Positions 9,393 to 17,448 of a DNA stretch of 64,000 bases are shown piece by piece. Position 1 is the first letter of the stretch. The number at the start of each line of letters is the position of its first letter. The notes beneath the pieces are model-generated. The model was not told the origin of the DNA and did not search any database. It was given only the letters and a program-made list of their open reading frames with translations. Source of the DNA: Bdellovibrio sp. 22V (GTDB taxonomy: Bacteria > Bdellovibrionota > Bdellovibrionia > Bdellovibrionales > Bdellovibrionaceae); the NCBI RefSeq assembly GCF_030169785.1, contig NZ_CP125854.1, positions 868,001 to 932,000 on the forward strand, read 5' to 3'. The translations under genes and the position numbers were made by a program.

Positions 9393-10118
9393 CTAGAACT
9401 TTTTGAATTTACCCGTAGCAAATTTAATATTTTCATTTCTATCTGGGTGTTTGTAATAGATGTCGTAATAAACGTAAGAATCCGCCAAAGTACCATTTAG
9501 AACTTGGATGTAGATTGTTCGTAATCCACTAGCATTCCACATAGTGCCTTGTGCGCGGATTTCAAAGCCTTTACTTTGATTGATCAGGTTGTATGTGTTG
9601 TTTGACGACAAGATCAATGGATTGAACGCTACTCCATTGGCATTAACTCCGATGTCAAAATAATATTGAAAATACGATGGCGCAGGATAAGCATAGAACT
9701 GAACCACTGGTTTCATAGATGAATCCATAGCCCAAGATACCTGAAAAGAGCCATCAATCCATTGGTTGCAATCCGCCAGTCCGCCTCGCCATCCGATACT
9801 TCGATCACAGATAGCTAGCGCTTCTTTTAGAAAATTTTTGTAAACGGTTGTGTCAGTGATGCGCATGTCCCCGTTATAGACTGTAGGCATCCATGCTCCG
9901 GTTTGTTGATAGTACTTATTATAGTCGTAGAACTGCACACGCGATGTTGGAATTTGGCCAGGGTTGCCGTTAACACAGACATTGCCATTCCAAACTTGAC
10001 CTGAAGGACAAGTAGGAACCGGATTGACCGGAGCAGGTGAACCACCGCCGTCTTTCCCGCAACCTGCCATCAATAAGGCGCTATAAATCGCCAAGAATGA
10101 TGCTAAGAGCTTTTTCAT
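9393..10118 (-). CDS. lipoprotein of unknown function
   Basis: A 241-residue protein with a clear lipoprotein signal (SALLMAGCGKDGGG), a proline-rich linker (SPAPVNPVPT), then a short CPSGQVWNGNVCV motif as seen in many Bdellovibrio lipoproteins. The rest is rich in aromatic residues and predicted beta strands. I recognise no catalytic motif. It should be anchored in the outer membrane or periplasm. Confidence 0.8.
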   Translation of the reverse strand: MKKLLASFLAIYSALLMAGCGKDGGGSPAPVNPVPTCPSGQVWNGNVCVNGNPGQIPTSRVQFYDYNKYYQQTGAWMPTVYNGDMRITDTTVYKNFLKEALAICDRSIGWRGGLADCNQWIDGSFQVSWAMDSSMKPVVQFYAYPAPSYFQYYFDIGVNANGVAFNPLILSSNNTYNLINQSKGFEIRAQGTMWNASGLRTIYIQVLNGTLADSYVYYDIYYKHPDRNENIKFATGKFKKF

Positions 10119-10272
10119 AATAAACCTCTCTCTCGATAAACTTCTTCAATATCTATGCGTTTCAGGACTCGTGCCAAAACATCCGCTTCGCCAAACAAGG
10201 CTAAATTGCAGAGCGATGTGAAATGACTGTTTACATTTTTCATTCGAGAGCCAATTTGTGTCACAGCGAGAA

Positions 10273-10289
10273 TGTCTCAAAGTGAGACA
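10273..10289. promoter_or_regulatory. perfect inverted repeat (candidate operator)
   Basis: TGTCTCA-AAG-TGAGACA, a 7-bp perfect dyad, lies 61 bases before the protease gene at 10350 in the 231-base gap between divergent genes. A possible -10 (TGATAT, 10332-10337) follows, so a transcription factor site is plausible. The regulator is unknown. Confidence 0.4.
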
Positions 10290-10349
10290 CTCTCGATTCG
10301 CTATTTTGCAGAGGAGGTTTTGCACGAAGTGTGATATGGTCCCTTCGCG

Positions 10350-11171
10350 ATGAAAATTCAGAAAGCTCTTCCGTACATTTTAGCTTCACTCTTGCTTCTG
10401 GCTCTTATCAGCATGGCGCAATCGCCGCGCGTTTTACTGAAAACACGCGTGGGTGACGGATCCGCACACGCGACGGATGCGGGATATTTTCATTTGCCGC
10501 CGGGATCACAAAATGTCTCGGCGATTTCCGAACGGGATTATCTGGAGATCATCGGAAAATTCGTGACGAAAAATTTTTTGAAAGCAAAAGAGCAAACGGG
10601 TCTTTCATTGTACGTGCCTTTCGAATGGCAAAGCCCGTGGTTTGGTGCTTACGCGAAAAGAACGGAAGATTATTCGCAGATTTCCCTTTTAGGCGGAATG
10701 GCGCGAGCACCCGGCGCAACGAAAGCGGCGTTAGTCGCTATTCTCTGCCATGAGTTGGGCCATCATATTGGCGGCGCGCCTTTGCAAACTATCCCGAGTG
10801 TTGAGTGGTCTTCTTCTGAGGGGCAATCCGATTTCTATGCAGCCACACAGTGTTTGCCAGAGATGCTGCAAAGTTATCCGGAATTAGCAAGTGAACCGAG
10901 TCAGGAAGTGCTGCAGAAGTGCGGCGAAAACTTACTTTGCGCCAGAACAATGCAAGCTGGTTTGGAGATGATTCAACTCACGCAAAGATATTCGTACAGA
11001 GATTATACTCCGGTGCAGGTGACAGCATCCGAGGTCGCAGCGACAGAGCTTATCCGCAATCGCTATCCCACGGATCAATGTCGTTTGGATACTTTTGTCC
11101 AAGGGGCTCTTTGTCAGTTAGGGAGCGCTTGCCGAGCTCCGGTTTGTTGGCTTCCTGAAGAGCAAAAATAA
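10350..11171 (+). CDS. secreted zinc metallopeptidase-like protein
   Basis: A 273-residue protein with an N-terminal signal/anchor (ILASLLLLALISMAQ). It has a gluzincin-type active site: HELGHHIGG (HExxH) and, about 25 residues later, SSEGQSDFYAA with a Glu positioned as third zinc ligand. Cysteines near the C-terminus (CRLD, LCQLGSACRAPVC) suggest disulfides in the periplasm or outside. It resembles M48-like peptidases in motif spacing but is not a standard member. No Shine-Dalgarno is visible at the ATG, and a -10-like element close upstream suggests a very short leader. Its last 54 bases overlap the end of lgt on the other strand. Confidence 0.78.
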   Translation: MKIQKALPYILASLLLLALISMAQSPRVLLKTRVGDGSAHATDAGYFHLPPGSQNVSAISERDYLEIIGKFVTKNFLKAKEQTGLSLYVPFEWQSPWFGAYAKRTEDYSQISLLGGMARAPGATKAALVAILCHELGHHIGGAPLQTIPSVEWSSSEGQSDFYAATQCLPEMLQSYPELASEPSQEVLQKCGENLLCARTMQAGLEMIQLTQRYSYRDYTPVQVTASEVAATELIRNRYPTDQCRLDTFVQGALCQLGSACRAPVCWLPEEQK

Positions 11172-11885
11172 TCCTAACGATACAACCATCAAACTTATCC
11201 AGCTGGAAATGGAAAGTCCTAACGAAGGGCCGCGGAAGTCATCTCTTTGCAATTCCATGAAGAAACGACCCAGACCGTGCAGGATCATCCACAAATAAAA
11301 AATGCTTCCGGGATTTCTCAGAGCTTCAGGTTTACGAAACTCGCGCGGGACTTTCTCGCAACCGATAAGAACGAAGATCACGCCCAACTCCCACAGCACG
11401 GCGTAAGCTTGAGTGGGATGGCGGCCCTCGACAGCCCAAGGCAAATCGCAAAACTTGCCATAACAACAGCCCGCTAAGAAACAGGCAGAGCGGCCGGCAG
11501 CATAAGCGAAAGACAGAACCGGAGCGAAAAGATCGAGATACTTTTCATAATCGTTTTTATTCTTGTAAGCTAAAAATAGAATACTTAAAAGACCCGCTAG
11601 CAAAGCGCCGCCATAAAAAACAAATCCGCCGTTCCAGACGTGCAGGACGCGTACGGGACTTTGCCGATAGTAATCGAAATTTTCGTAAAGCACGTGAAAC
11701 AGGCGGCCACCGATGAAGCCGCTCACCATAATGATCAGACTAACGTCCAGGGCGCGCTTGCGGGAGAGCCGGTGTGAAACAGCTCTGCGCGTGATCCAAA
11801 TGAGACAGATACAAACAGTCAGACTCAAAACGAGATAGTAAGTCGGTATCGAAAATGTACTAGTGACGGGTATTGCTGGATACAA
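11118..11885 (-). CDS. lgt: prolipoprotein diacylglyceryl transferase
   Basis: A 255-residue multi-span membrane enzyme. It moves diacylglycerol from phosphatidylglycerol to the lipobox cysteine of prolipoproteins, the first step of lipoprotein maturation. Family marks: FIGGRLFHVLYE near residue 60, VWNGGFVFYGGALLA (the GG-fYGG segment), and AAGRSACFLAGCCYG with HPTQAYAVLWE. The tail runs 54 bases into the converging protease gene, an unusually long convergent overlap. lspA, the next enzyme in the pathway, is at 19281-19784. Confidence 0.93.
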   Translation of the reverse strand: MYPAIPVTSTFSIPTYYLVLSLTVCICLIWITRRAVSHRLSRKRALDVSLIIMVSGFIGGRLFHVLYENFDYYRQSPVRVLHVWNGGFVFYGGALLAGLLSILFLAYKNKNDYEKYLDLFAPVLSFAYAAGRSACFLAGCCYGKFCDLPWAVEGRHPTQAYAVLWELGVIFVLIGCEKVPREFRKPEALRNPGSIFYLWMILHGLGRFFMELQRDDFRGPSLGLSISSWISLMVVSLGLFLLFRKPTNRSSASAP

Positions 11886-11987
11886 AAGGCCTCCATACCG
11901 ACGATAGACTTAATTTTCTTTTATTCGTAAAAATTTTCAAGACGATTCTGGTCAAGGACTTGCATCTAATTACATAATTAAACCTAT

Positions 11988-13418
11988 ATGAAATTGCATC
12001 CGGCCGAAATAGCTAAGGAAATTAAAGCCTTTTCTTTCTTCAAGTCCTTTAGTGAGGATTTGCTTTTACAAGCTTCAGCTATGGTTCACACAGAATCTTT
12101 TGCGCCGGGGTCTTTCATCCTGCAAGAGGGAAAAAAGAACAACACTCTCTATTTCTTGCGGTCCGGCAAAATCGAAGTCTCCCTGGCGGGGGAGGTGATT
12201 GCAACCTTGGATCATCCGGGCGAAGTTTTTGGCGAAATGAGCGTGATCACGTCGAACCTCACGTCAACGACGGTGAAGGCATTAGCACCGACAGAGTGTT
12301 TCACGATCAACGCGGAGGATTTCGCGCACGTGCATCCGAAAGACAAAGACCGCTTTCAATCTTTGCTTTATCAAATTTACTGTCGCATTTTGACCGAGCG
12401 TTTGATGCGCACGAATGAAAAAGCGCGTTTGTTTGAAATCCTCAACCGGGAATTGCACGAAGCCCAAAACGCCATCGAACAAAGTGGCGGTGGTCGTGTT
12501 CTTTTAGTTGAACCTGATAAGAAACAACAGCTGCCAGTGCGTATGGCTCTGGGTGGAACGGGCGTGCAACTAGATATCGCCAACGACTCAGAGGGCGCGC
12601 GCGTCTATCTGGCAGAAAATAAATACGATATCGTTCTTTGTGAAGAAGGCTGCGTGGACGTTCTTAAAGATGTTCATGAAAACAAGTCTTCTCCTTATGC
12701 GGTTCTTCTAACCAGCAAGGACGTACAAGGAAATTTAAAGATTCTTGAAAACAACCGTTTCGTGGATCACATTATTTCCCGGGATGCGGAAGACAAGAAT
12801 GCGACAATTCGCTACGTACTGACCGCTTTGAGCAAGCTTCTGAATAAAGATCTTTTCGGAGTCGAAAAATATCTGACTTGGGGCGTGGATATTCAAAGCA
12901 AAAAAGTCACTCACTCCGGCCAGCGCGAAGAGTTGCGCGGGGATATGTATACGTACTTCAAGAAAATGGGCATTCGCAGCACCGTTCTTGATCGCGTGAA
13001 CACTGTTGTGGAAGAGATGCTGATGAATGCGATTTACGATGCTCCTGTCGATGGGCAGGGTAAGTCTATTTTCAATCACATTTCGCGCAAAGAAGAAATC
13101 CAGCTCGATACACATCAACAATCTCTTCTGCGTTATGCCAGTGACGGCGTTCTTTTGGCGGTGGCGGTTAAAGATCCATTCGGTTCTTTAACGAAAGATA
13201 TCATCGTCGATTATCTGCTCAGCTGTTATAACGGTCAGGCGGGGAGTATGAATACTAATAAAGGCGGAGCCGGTCGTGGTCTGCATCAAATCATCGAGAA
13301 TGCGGATTTGACTGTATTCAACGTGAAAAAAGGCGTTCGTACGGAAGTGATTTGTCTGTTTAATATCGACGGCCAAAAGCGCGAAGCTCAGCCGTCGTTT
13401 CATTACTTCTTCGTATAA
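11988..13418 (+). CDS. cyclic-nucleotide-binding fold / receiver-like / histidine-kinase-type ATPase fusion
   Basis: A 476-residue cytoplasmic protein with three parts. Residues about 15-125 are a cNMP-binding beta barrel (GSFILQEGKKNNTLYFL, GEVFGEMSVI). The loop where CRP-type proteins carry the phosphate-binding Arg reads TSNLTSTTV, with no Arg, so ligand binding is doubtful. Residues about 165-275 look like a degenerate receiver (VLLVEPDKKQQ, YDIVLCEEG). The C-terminal region has HATPase features: VVEEMLMNAIYDA (N box) and GGAGRGLHQIIENAD (G2 box), with no phospho-accepting His domain, suggesting an RsbW-like serine kinase or a switch protein. A TACATAAT element ending 9 bases before the ATG suggests a leaderless transcript. 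The 3' end overlaps the converging permease gene by 16 bases. Confidence 0.75.
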   Translation: MKLHPAEIAKEIKAFSFFKSFSEDLLLQASAMVHTESFAPGSFILQEGKKNNTLYFLRSGKIEVSLAGEVIATLDHPGEVFGEMSVITSNLTSTTVKALAPTECFTINAEDFAHVHPKDKDRFQSLLYQIYCRILTERLMRTNEKARLFEILNRELHEAQNAIEQSGGGRVLLVEPDKKQQLPVRMALGGTGVQLDIANDSEGARVYLAENKYDIVLCEEGCVDVLKDVHENKSSPYAVLLTSKDVQGNLKILENNRFVDHIISRDAEDKNATIRYVLTALSKLLNKDLFGVEKYLTWGVDIQSKKVTHSGQREELRGDMYTYFKKMGIRSTVLDRVNTVVEEMLMNAIYDAPVDGQGKSIFNHISRKEEIQLDTHQQSLLRYASDGVLLAVAVKDPFGSLTKDIIVDYLLSCYNGQAGSMNTNKGGAGRGLHQIIENADLTVFNVKKGVRTEVICLFNIDGQKREAQPSFHYFFV

Positions 13419-14215
13419 AGCAAGAAACCCACAATGATCTGACCTATCAGAATGCAGGGAACTGTGGGAAACACTGTGGACAAAAGAGAAAGCGCGAAAC
13501 CCAAAGCGCTCCCGATCAGGGAAATCAAAACTAATTTTACAGTGTAAGTTTTTAGGTTATGACTTCGGGCCGCTGCGAAAGTTGTCGCGATGAATAACGA
13601 GCCCGTTGTAAAAAGATAACCCATGTTTTGAACGGACATCGTGGTGACAAGCAACGTTCCGAAATCAAAAAGCAAATTCTTGCGGCTGCGATGAATCCAG
13701 CTGTGATTCACCTGTTGAAAAGAGATTTGTGTCAGCAGACGCCATTGCTTTAATAAAAAACCGCCAAAGAGCAAAGCGAAAAGCAAACACACCTGCGCGC
13801 CCGTATCACTCATCACGGCCACGTCGCCAAAGTAAGAGGCCGCCATGTGTGATTCTAAAGACGGCGTTATCGAAGTAAGAAGATATGTCAGCGCCAGGAA
13901 GAAAACAAAAAGCGTCAGATAAATGTGATTGCGACCCGTGCGCTTTTCAATGAGCGCTTCCGTGACAACCAACACCACCCATCCTAAACAAAACCCAAGA
14001 AGCAGACTGAGCCCATGAAAGTCCGTTCCCAAAAGAAGATTCAGCGCCAGCCCCAAGACAACACCCAATGAAGAGCCTTGGCCAAGAACAAAAATCTGCG
14101 CACTCTTTTCCCGAGCTGTCCACTGCGCGCCGATAAGTGCCAAGACCGCCGCCATAAAAATACTCGCTGGCAAAGACCATTTATAGATTTGCAGCAGTTC
14201 TAAAAACTGTGTCAT
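13403..14215 (-). CDS. metal ABC transporter permease (ZnuB/ABC-3 type)
   Basis: The start at 14215 overlaps the ATPase stop by four bases (ATGA), giving 270 residues with about eight hydrophobic segments. Family hints: QFLELLQIYKWSLPASIFMA at the N-terminus, a GQGSSLGVVLGLAL segment and late SLIGSALGFALSLLST. It would form the inner-membrane channel for Zn2+ or Mn2+ with the ATPase at 14212-14778 and the binding protein at 14775-15647. It is the last gene of the five-gene metal operon. Confidence 0.85.
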   Translation of the reverse strand: MTQFLELLQIYKWSLPASIFMAAVLALIGAQWTAREKSAQIFVLGQGSSLGVVLGLALNLLLGTDFHGLSLLLGFCLGWVVLVVTEALIEKRTGRNHIYLTLFVFFLALTYLLTSITPSLESHMAASYFGDVAVMSDTGAQVCLLFALLFGGFLLKQWRLLTQISFQQVNHSWIHRSRKNLLFDFGTLLVTTMSVQNMGYLFTTGSLFIATTFAAARSHNLKTYTVKLVLISLIGSALGFALSLLSTVFPTVPCILIGQIIVGFLLYTKK

Positions 14216-14778
14216 CGAATCTCCAAGAAACGAACTTGCGGCCAAGCTTCAATCAAAGCCCGATGCGTGACTAAAATCAGTGAACTTTGCGGATGCGTAC
14301 GCAGAAAATCGTTCAAAGAACTTTCTAAAAGAACGCTCGACTCACGATCGACATGATTAAAGGGCTCATCTAAGATTAAGAGTTTAGGCTCCTGTGCAAG
14401 AACGGAAGCTAAGAGGACTTTCTGCCTTTCGCCTCCGCTGGCGGTATTCCACTTTTTGCTCAAATCGAGTCCCTCAAGAAGGGGAGATTTCGTTTGGATC
14501 GGTAACATGTCTTTTAAAGTAAGCGGAAGATGGAAATGCAGATTTCCAAGTTGCGGCAGATAATGAATTTCATCTTTGCGAATGGAAAAAGAAAACTGTC
14601 CCTCGAAATACTTGTGCAACCCCAAAAGAGTTTTTAACAACGTACTTTTGCCGGCGCCGTTTTCGCCACGAAAAAAAAGAACTTCACCGGCATGCAATTC
14701 AAAATGAACGGACGGAGAGAGGGGCACTCCCTCCGCGCTTAAAGACCTCAGATTGCGAACTTCAAGGATAGGATTCAT
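14212..14778 (-). CDS. metal ABC transporter ATP-binding protein (ZnuC type)
   Basis: A compact 188-residue ABC ATPase, shorter than the usual 220-260. Walker A GENGAGKSTLLK, signature ASGGERQKV, Walker B LLILDEPFNHVD and an H-loop (LVTHR) are all present, so it should be active. It overlaps the binding-protein gene and the permease gene by four bases each, indicating coupled translation. It energises uptake of a divalent metal, probably zinc. Confidence 0.88.
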   Translation of the reverse strand: MNPILEVRNLRSLSAEGVPLSPSVHFELHAGEVLFFRGENGAGKSTLLKTLLGLHKYFEGQFSFSIRKDEIHYLPQLGNLHFHLPLTLKDMLPIQTKSPLLEGLDLSKKWNTASGGERQKVLLASVLAQEPKLLILDEPFNHVDRESSVLLESSLNDFLRTHPQSSLILVTHRALIEAWPQVRFLEIR

Positions 14779-15647
14779 GGAATTGATTTTACTAGGAGAT
14801 TCTGCAAAGCCTCAATAGTCTTCGCGTTACCGCTGGTCTGAACATAGGAAGGCACTGTGACGACGGGAATGCCTGAAAGCTCTGTAAAGCGCTCTAAGGT
14901 TTTGTGAGGAGCCGAAGGCGTTGCGAACAACACGACGACTTTATTGTCTTTTGCCATCTTCGCCGCTTCGGCGATACGAGCTGCTGATGGTGGCATTCCC
15001 GGTTTTTCTTCCAGAGAGCCTAAAGATTCCACGCCGTAGGCATTAAAGAAATAGGTAAACTCTTTGTGATATTCCATGACCTTGGCTTTCTTGACGGACT
15101 TTTGCAGATCCGCCTGCAAGGTTTTCATCTTCGCCGAAAATGCATCATAATTTTTCTGAAATTCAGAAGCTTTTTCGGGCGCAATGGCCGAAAGAACTTT
15201 TAAAACTTCCGCGCCACCTTCCGCAAATTTTACAGGAGAAAGATTGAAATGGGGATTGCCAAGAATGTGCACGTCACCCATAGAGCGATTGATAACTCCC
15301 ACGGGGATGTCCAAAGGCTTCACGGCTTTTCCAAGAATGCAGGAACCGATGCCGCCTTCCTGAACTTTGCTGTTGCCGGATTTGCTAAGAACTTTTGGCA
15401 ACCAGCCGATTTCCAAGTCCAAACCCATTGAGCAAACCACGTCAGCGCGGTTGACCTTGAGAATATAATCGGGACGAGCCTCCGCATAGTGAGCATCTTC
15501 GCTTCCGCGCAAAAGGCTTTGCGCTTCAACTTGGTCACCGCCAATGGCTTGAACGACTTCCGCAATATCCGGTAAAGTCGTGACCACTTTAATTTTCGCT
15601 TGGGCGACACCGCTAAGAAGGAAAAAGAGAGCAATATATTTCATCAT
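14775..15647 (-). CDS. metal ABC transporter substrate-binding protein (ZnuA type)
   Basis: The open frame runs further upstream, but TAGGAG precedes the twin ATG at 15647/15644 and the product then starts with a signal peptide (MMKYIALFFLLSGVAQA). The mature protein has the cluster A-I fold marks: VVTTLPDIAEVVQAIGGD, SEDAHYAEARPDYI (first metal His), GNPHFNLSP (second His), MEYHKEFTYFFNAYG (third) and PSAPHKTLERF near the last ligand. It captures Zn2+ or Mn2+ in the periplasm for the ABC transporter. It starts 10 bases after the stop of the outer-membrane gene. Confidence 0.9.
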   Translation of the reverse strand: MMKYIALFFLLSGVAQAKIKVVTTLPDIAEVVQAIGGDQVEAQSLLRGSEDAHYAEARPDYILKVNRADVVCSMGLDLEIGWLPKVLSKSGNSKVQEGGIGSCILGKAVKPLDIPVGVINRSMGDVHILGNPHFNLSPVKFAEGGAEVLKVLSAIAPEKASEFQKNYDAFSAKMKTLQADLQKSVKKAKVMEYHKEFTYFFNAYGVESLGSLEEKPGMPPSAARIAEAAKMAKDNKVVVLFATPSAPHKTLERFTELSGIPVVTVPSYVQTSGNAKTIEALQNLLVKSIP

Positions 15648-15657
15648 AAGTAAACTC

Positions 15658-16740
15658 CTAGAATGAGTGCGCTGGATGAGCGCCCAAAATCGAAACAAGT
15701 TGGAATTCAATTTTTTGCGACGTCGTGCTTGGTTCATCTTGGTATGTTTGTACGTCATAAGTATAGGCAACACGGAACCAAGTAAATTCACTGTGCTTGT
15801 ATGTTAAAGTCGGGACAAAACCATAATCCAAGTTATCTTGTTTGCTTCCGTCAGAAGCAAATTTACGTGAAAGCTCCGAGAATAAATCCACGCGCAAACC
15901 TAGGAACAATTGTTGGGTTAAAGACGTTTGCGGATAGAAGTAAGCACCGATTTCTTCGCCGCGCTCTTCGCCCGGAGTATCTAAATTGCGATACCAAAGT
16001 TCTGATTGGAACAAAAAGTTCACGGTTTTACCTTCTTGTTTCTTGAACACGAAATCCAAACCATAGAGTTGCGTTTTCACACCCTCCGCATCCGTTCTGC
16101 CAAGATAATTCATGCCCCACTGAAGAGCACCGCGATCACCGAAGTCGATGAAGTTCACAGGATGAATATAATGAGTCGGGACGTGAGGTCTTTCACCGAC
16201 ACCGTGTTCATGTTCTTCGTGGGATTCATGCCCATGCCCGAAAGTGTATCCGTTTGTGATACCTACTGTGATATCCCAATAAGAGTCCGTTGGAAGCAAA
16301 ACAGAAAACTCACCGCCGGTATCCGCCACGCCTTCGTCACCGAAAAACTCCGCTTGCACGCGCGGAGCGGAAATGAAAGCCCAGTCATGTTGGTGAATCT
16401 GATTCAAGCGTCCCACACCCAGCAAAAATTTTCCAAGCTTAAAGCGTGATGACGGGATCAATTTGCTGGAAGAAAGAAAAGCCTCTTCAAGCTCCGCGAC
16501 AAAAACGCCTTCTTCATTGTGAGCTGCCAAAAGCACCGTCGCATCAAAAGTCGGATCTAACGGGCCAAAGAACATCACTTCAGCTGAGCGGATGTCCAAT
16601 TTATTATCTTCGGAATGTTCAAAATCGATCGGTGCCGTAATATCCAGTGCCGCCGACGTTTGAATGTTCTGCAAAATCCCCTGGGCAAAAACGGCCTGCG
16701 AAGCCAGGGCTACAACGGTCGCTACGAAAAACTTCTTCAT
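15658..16740 (-). CDS. outer-membrane beta-barrel protein with His-rich loop (metal-uptake operon)
   Basis: A 360-residue protein with signal peptide (MKKFFVATVVALASQAVFAQ) and alternating hydrophobic strands ending LVSILGAHPAHSF, as for an outer-membrane barrel. A loop around residue 180 reads GHGHESHEEHEHG, a classic metal-binding His/Glu cluster. It overlaps the preceding lipoprotein gene by one base (TAATG) and precedes the ZnuA-type gene. It is probably the outer-membrane step of zinc acquisition; a zinc-regulated porin is the best guess. Confidence 0.8.
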   Translation of the reverse strand: MKKFFVATVVALASQAVFAQGILQNIQTSAALDITAPIDFEHSEDNKLDIRSAEVMFFGPLDPTFDATVLLAAHNEEGVFVAELEEAFLSSSKLIPSSRFKLGKFLLGVGRLNQIHQHDWAFISAPRVQAEFFGDEGVADTGGEFSVLLPTDSYWDITVGITNGYTFGHGHESHEEHEHGVGERPHVPTHYIHPVNFIDFGDRGALQWGMNYLGRTDAEGVKTQLYGLDFVFKKQEGKTVNFLFQSELWYRNLDTPGEERGEEIGAYFYPQTSLTQQLFLGLRVDLFSELSRKFASDGSKQDNLDYGFVPTLTYKHSEFTWFRVAYTYDVQTYQDEPSTTSQKIEFQLVSILGAHPAHSF

Positions 16741-17345
16741 TAAGGATGTTCCTGTGGGTTAGAGAGTGAAGCCTTTAACAGCCGCGAGCTCTCAACGCGA
16801 AATCCCCATGAAAGAGAAATTCCGTTGCCGGGACTTCCGGAATATCCCAGGCTCTGACTGTCATTGGCACTGTTATAAATCGTATTCAAAATATTAAGCT
16901 GCGAAGAACGGGAGGCATTCCACATAAGAACGTGGGCAGGTGTCTCCTGATTGTGAACTTCTAAAGTCATCGTGATCGTAGAGGCTGCATTCACGCCTGC
17001 AAACTTCGAGGACCAGTCCTGCGTTTTGCTTTGCCAATTCGCGAACACCAATAACTGGTTGCCTCGACGAGTGAAAGTAAAAGAAAGCCCCATATCTAAA
17101 TAGGAATTTGCAAATGTGTAGAGTTCGAACGATCCGCCGTCACTCAATTCGAAGCTCACTTCAAAGTTAGCGCCGCTGAAGATGGACGTCATGGAATCTG
17201 ACATCAACCCTCGCCCGTCGCCAAGATCGTAATAAGTGGATTTGCCGAGATCGATAGATTGGCGAAAAGGCTCCGCATCTGGAAAGGCGCCCCCACTGCA
17301 AGCGACGAAAGTTAAAAGTAAGATGGCAAAAACATATTTTTTCAT
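16740..17345 (-). CDS. lipoprotein, first gene of the metal-uptake operon
   Basis: Start taken at 17345, which has AGGAG eight bases ahead. It gives 201 residues with a lipoprotein-like signal (FAILLLTFVACSGG). The -3 residue is Phe, so the lipobox is imperfect. The mature part is Ser/Gly-rich with beta-strand pattern and no motif I recognise. Being first in the operon behind the palindromic operator (17377-17393) suggests a role in metal capture at the outer membrane; that is inference only. Confidence 0.7.
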   Translation of the reverse strand: MKKYVFAILLLTFVACSGGAFPDAEPFRQSIDLGKSTYYDLGDGRGLMSDSMTSIFSGANFEVSFELSDGGSFELYTFANSYLDMGLSFTFTRRGNQLLVFANWQSKTQDWSSKFAGVNAASTITMTLEVHNQETPAHVLMWNASRSSQLNILNTIYNSANDSQSLGYSGSPGNGISLSWGFRVESSRLLKASLSNPQEHP

Positions 17346-17376
17346 CTTCGTTTCTCCTAACACCCGCATTTTTTAG

Positions 17377-17393
17377 ATGCAAGTAATTTGCAT
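17377..17393. promoter_or_regulatory. palindromic operator of the metal-uptake operon
   Basis: ATGCAA-GTAAT-TTGCAT is a perfect 6-bp dyad with a 5-base spacer, 32 bases ahead of the first operon gene and close to the divergent regB-like gene. Position and A/T-rich symmetry fit a Fur-family (Zur/Mur) site. The sequence is not a textbook Zur box, so the regulator is inferred from context. Confidence 0.6.
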
Positions 17394-17448
17394 TTATATT
17401 TTTACGCTGCCCCCCATTATTCTATGCCGCGAAGGCCGCAATGCTGAG

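Noticed and set aside
15648-15791. Upstream extension of the ZnuA-like gene
   Set aside because: It would overlap the barrel gene, lacks a ribosome site, and would bury the signal peptide.
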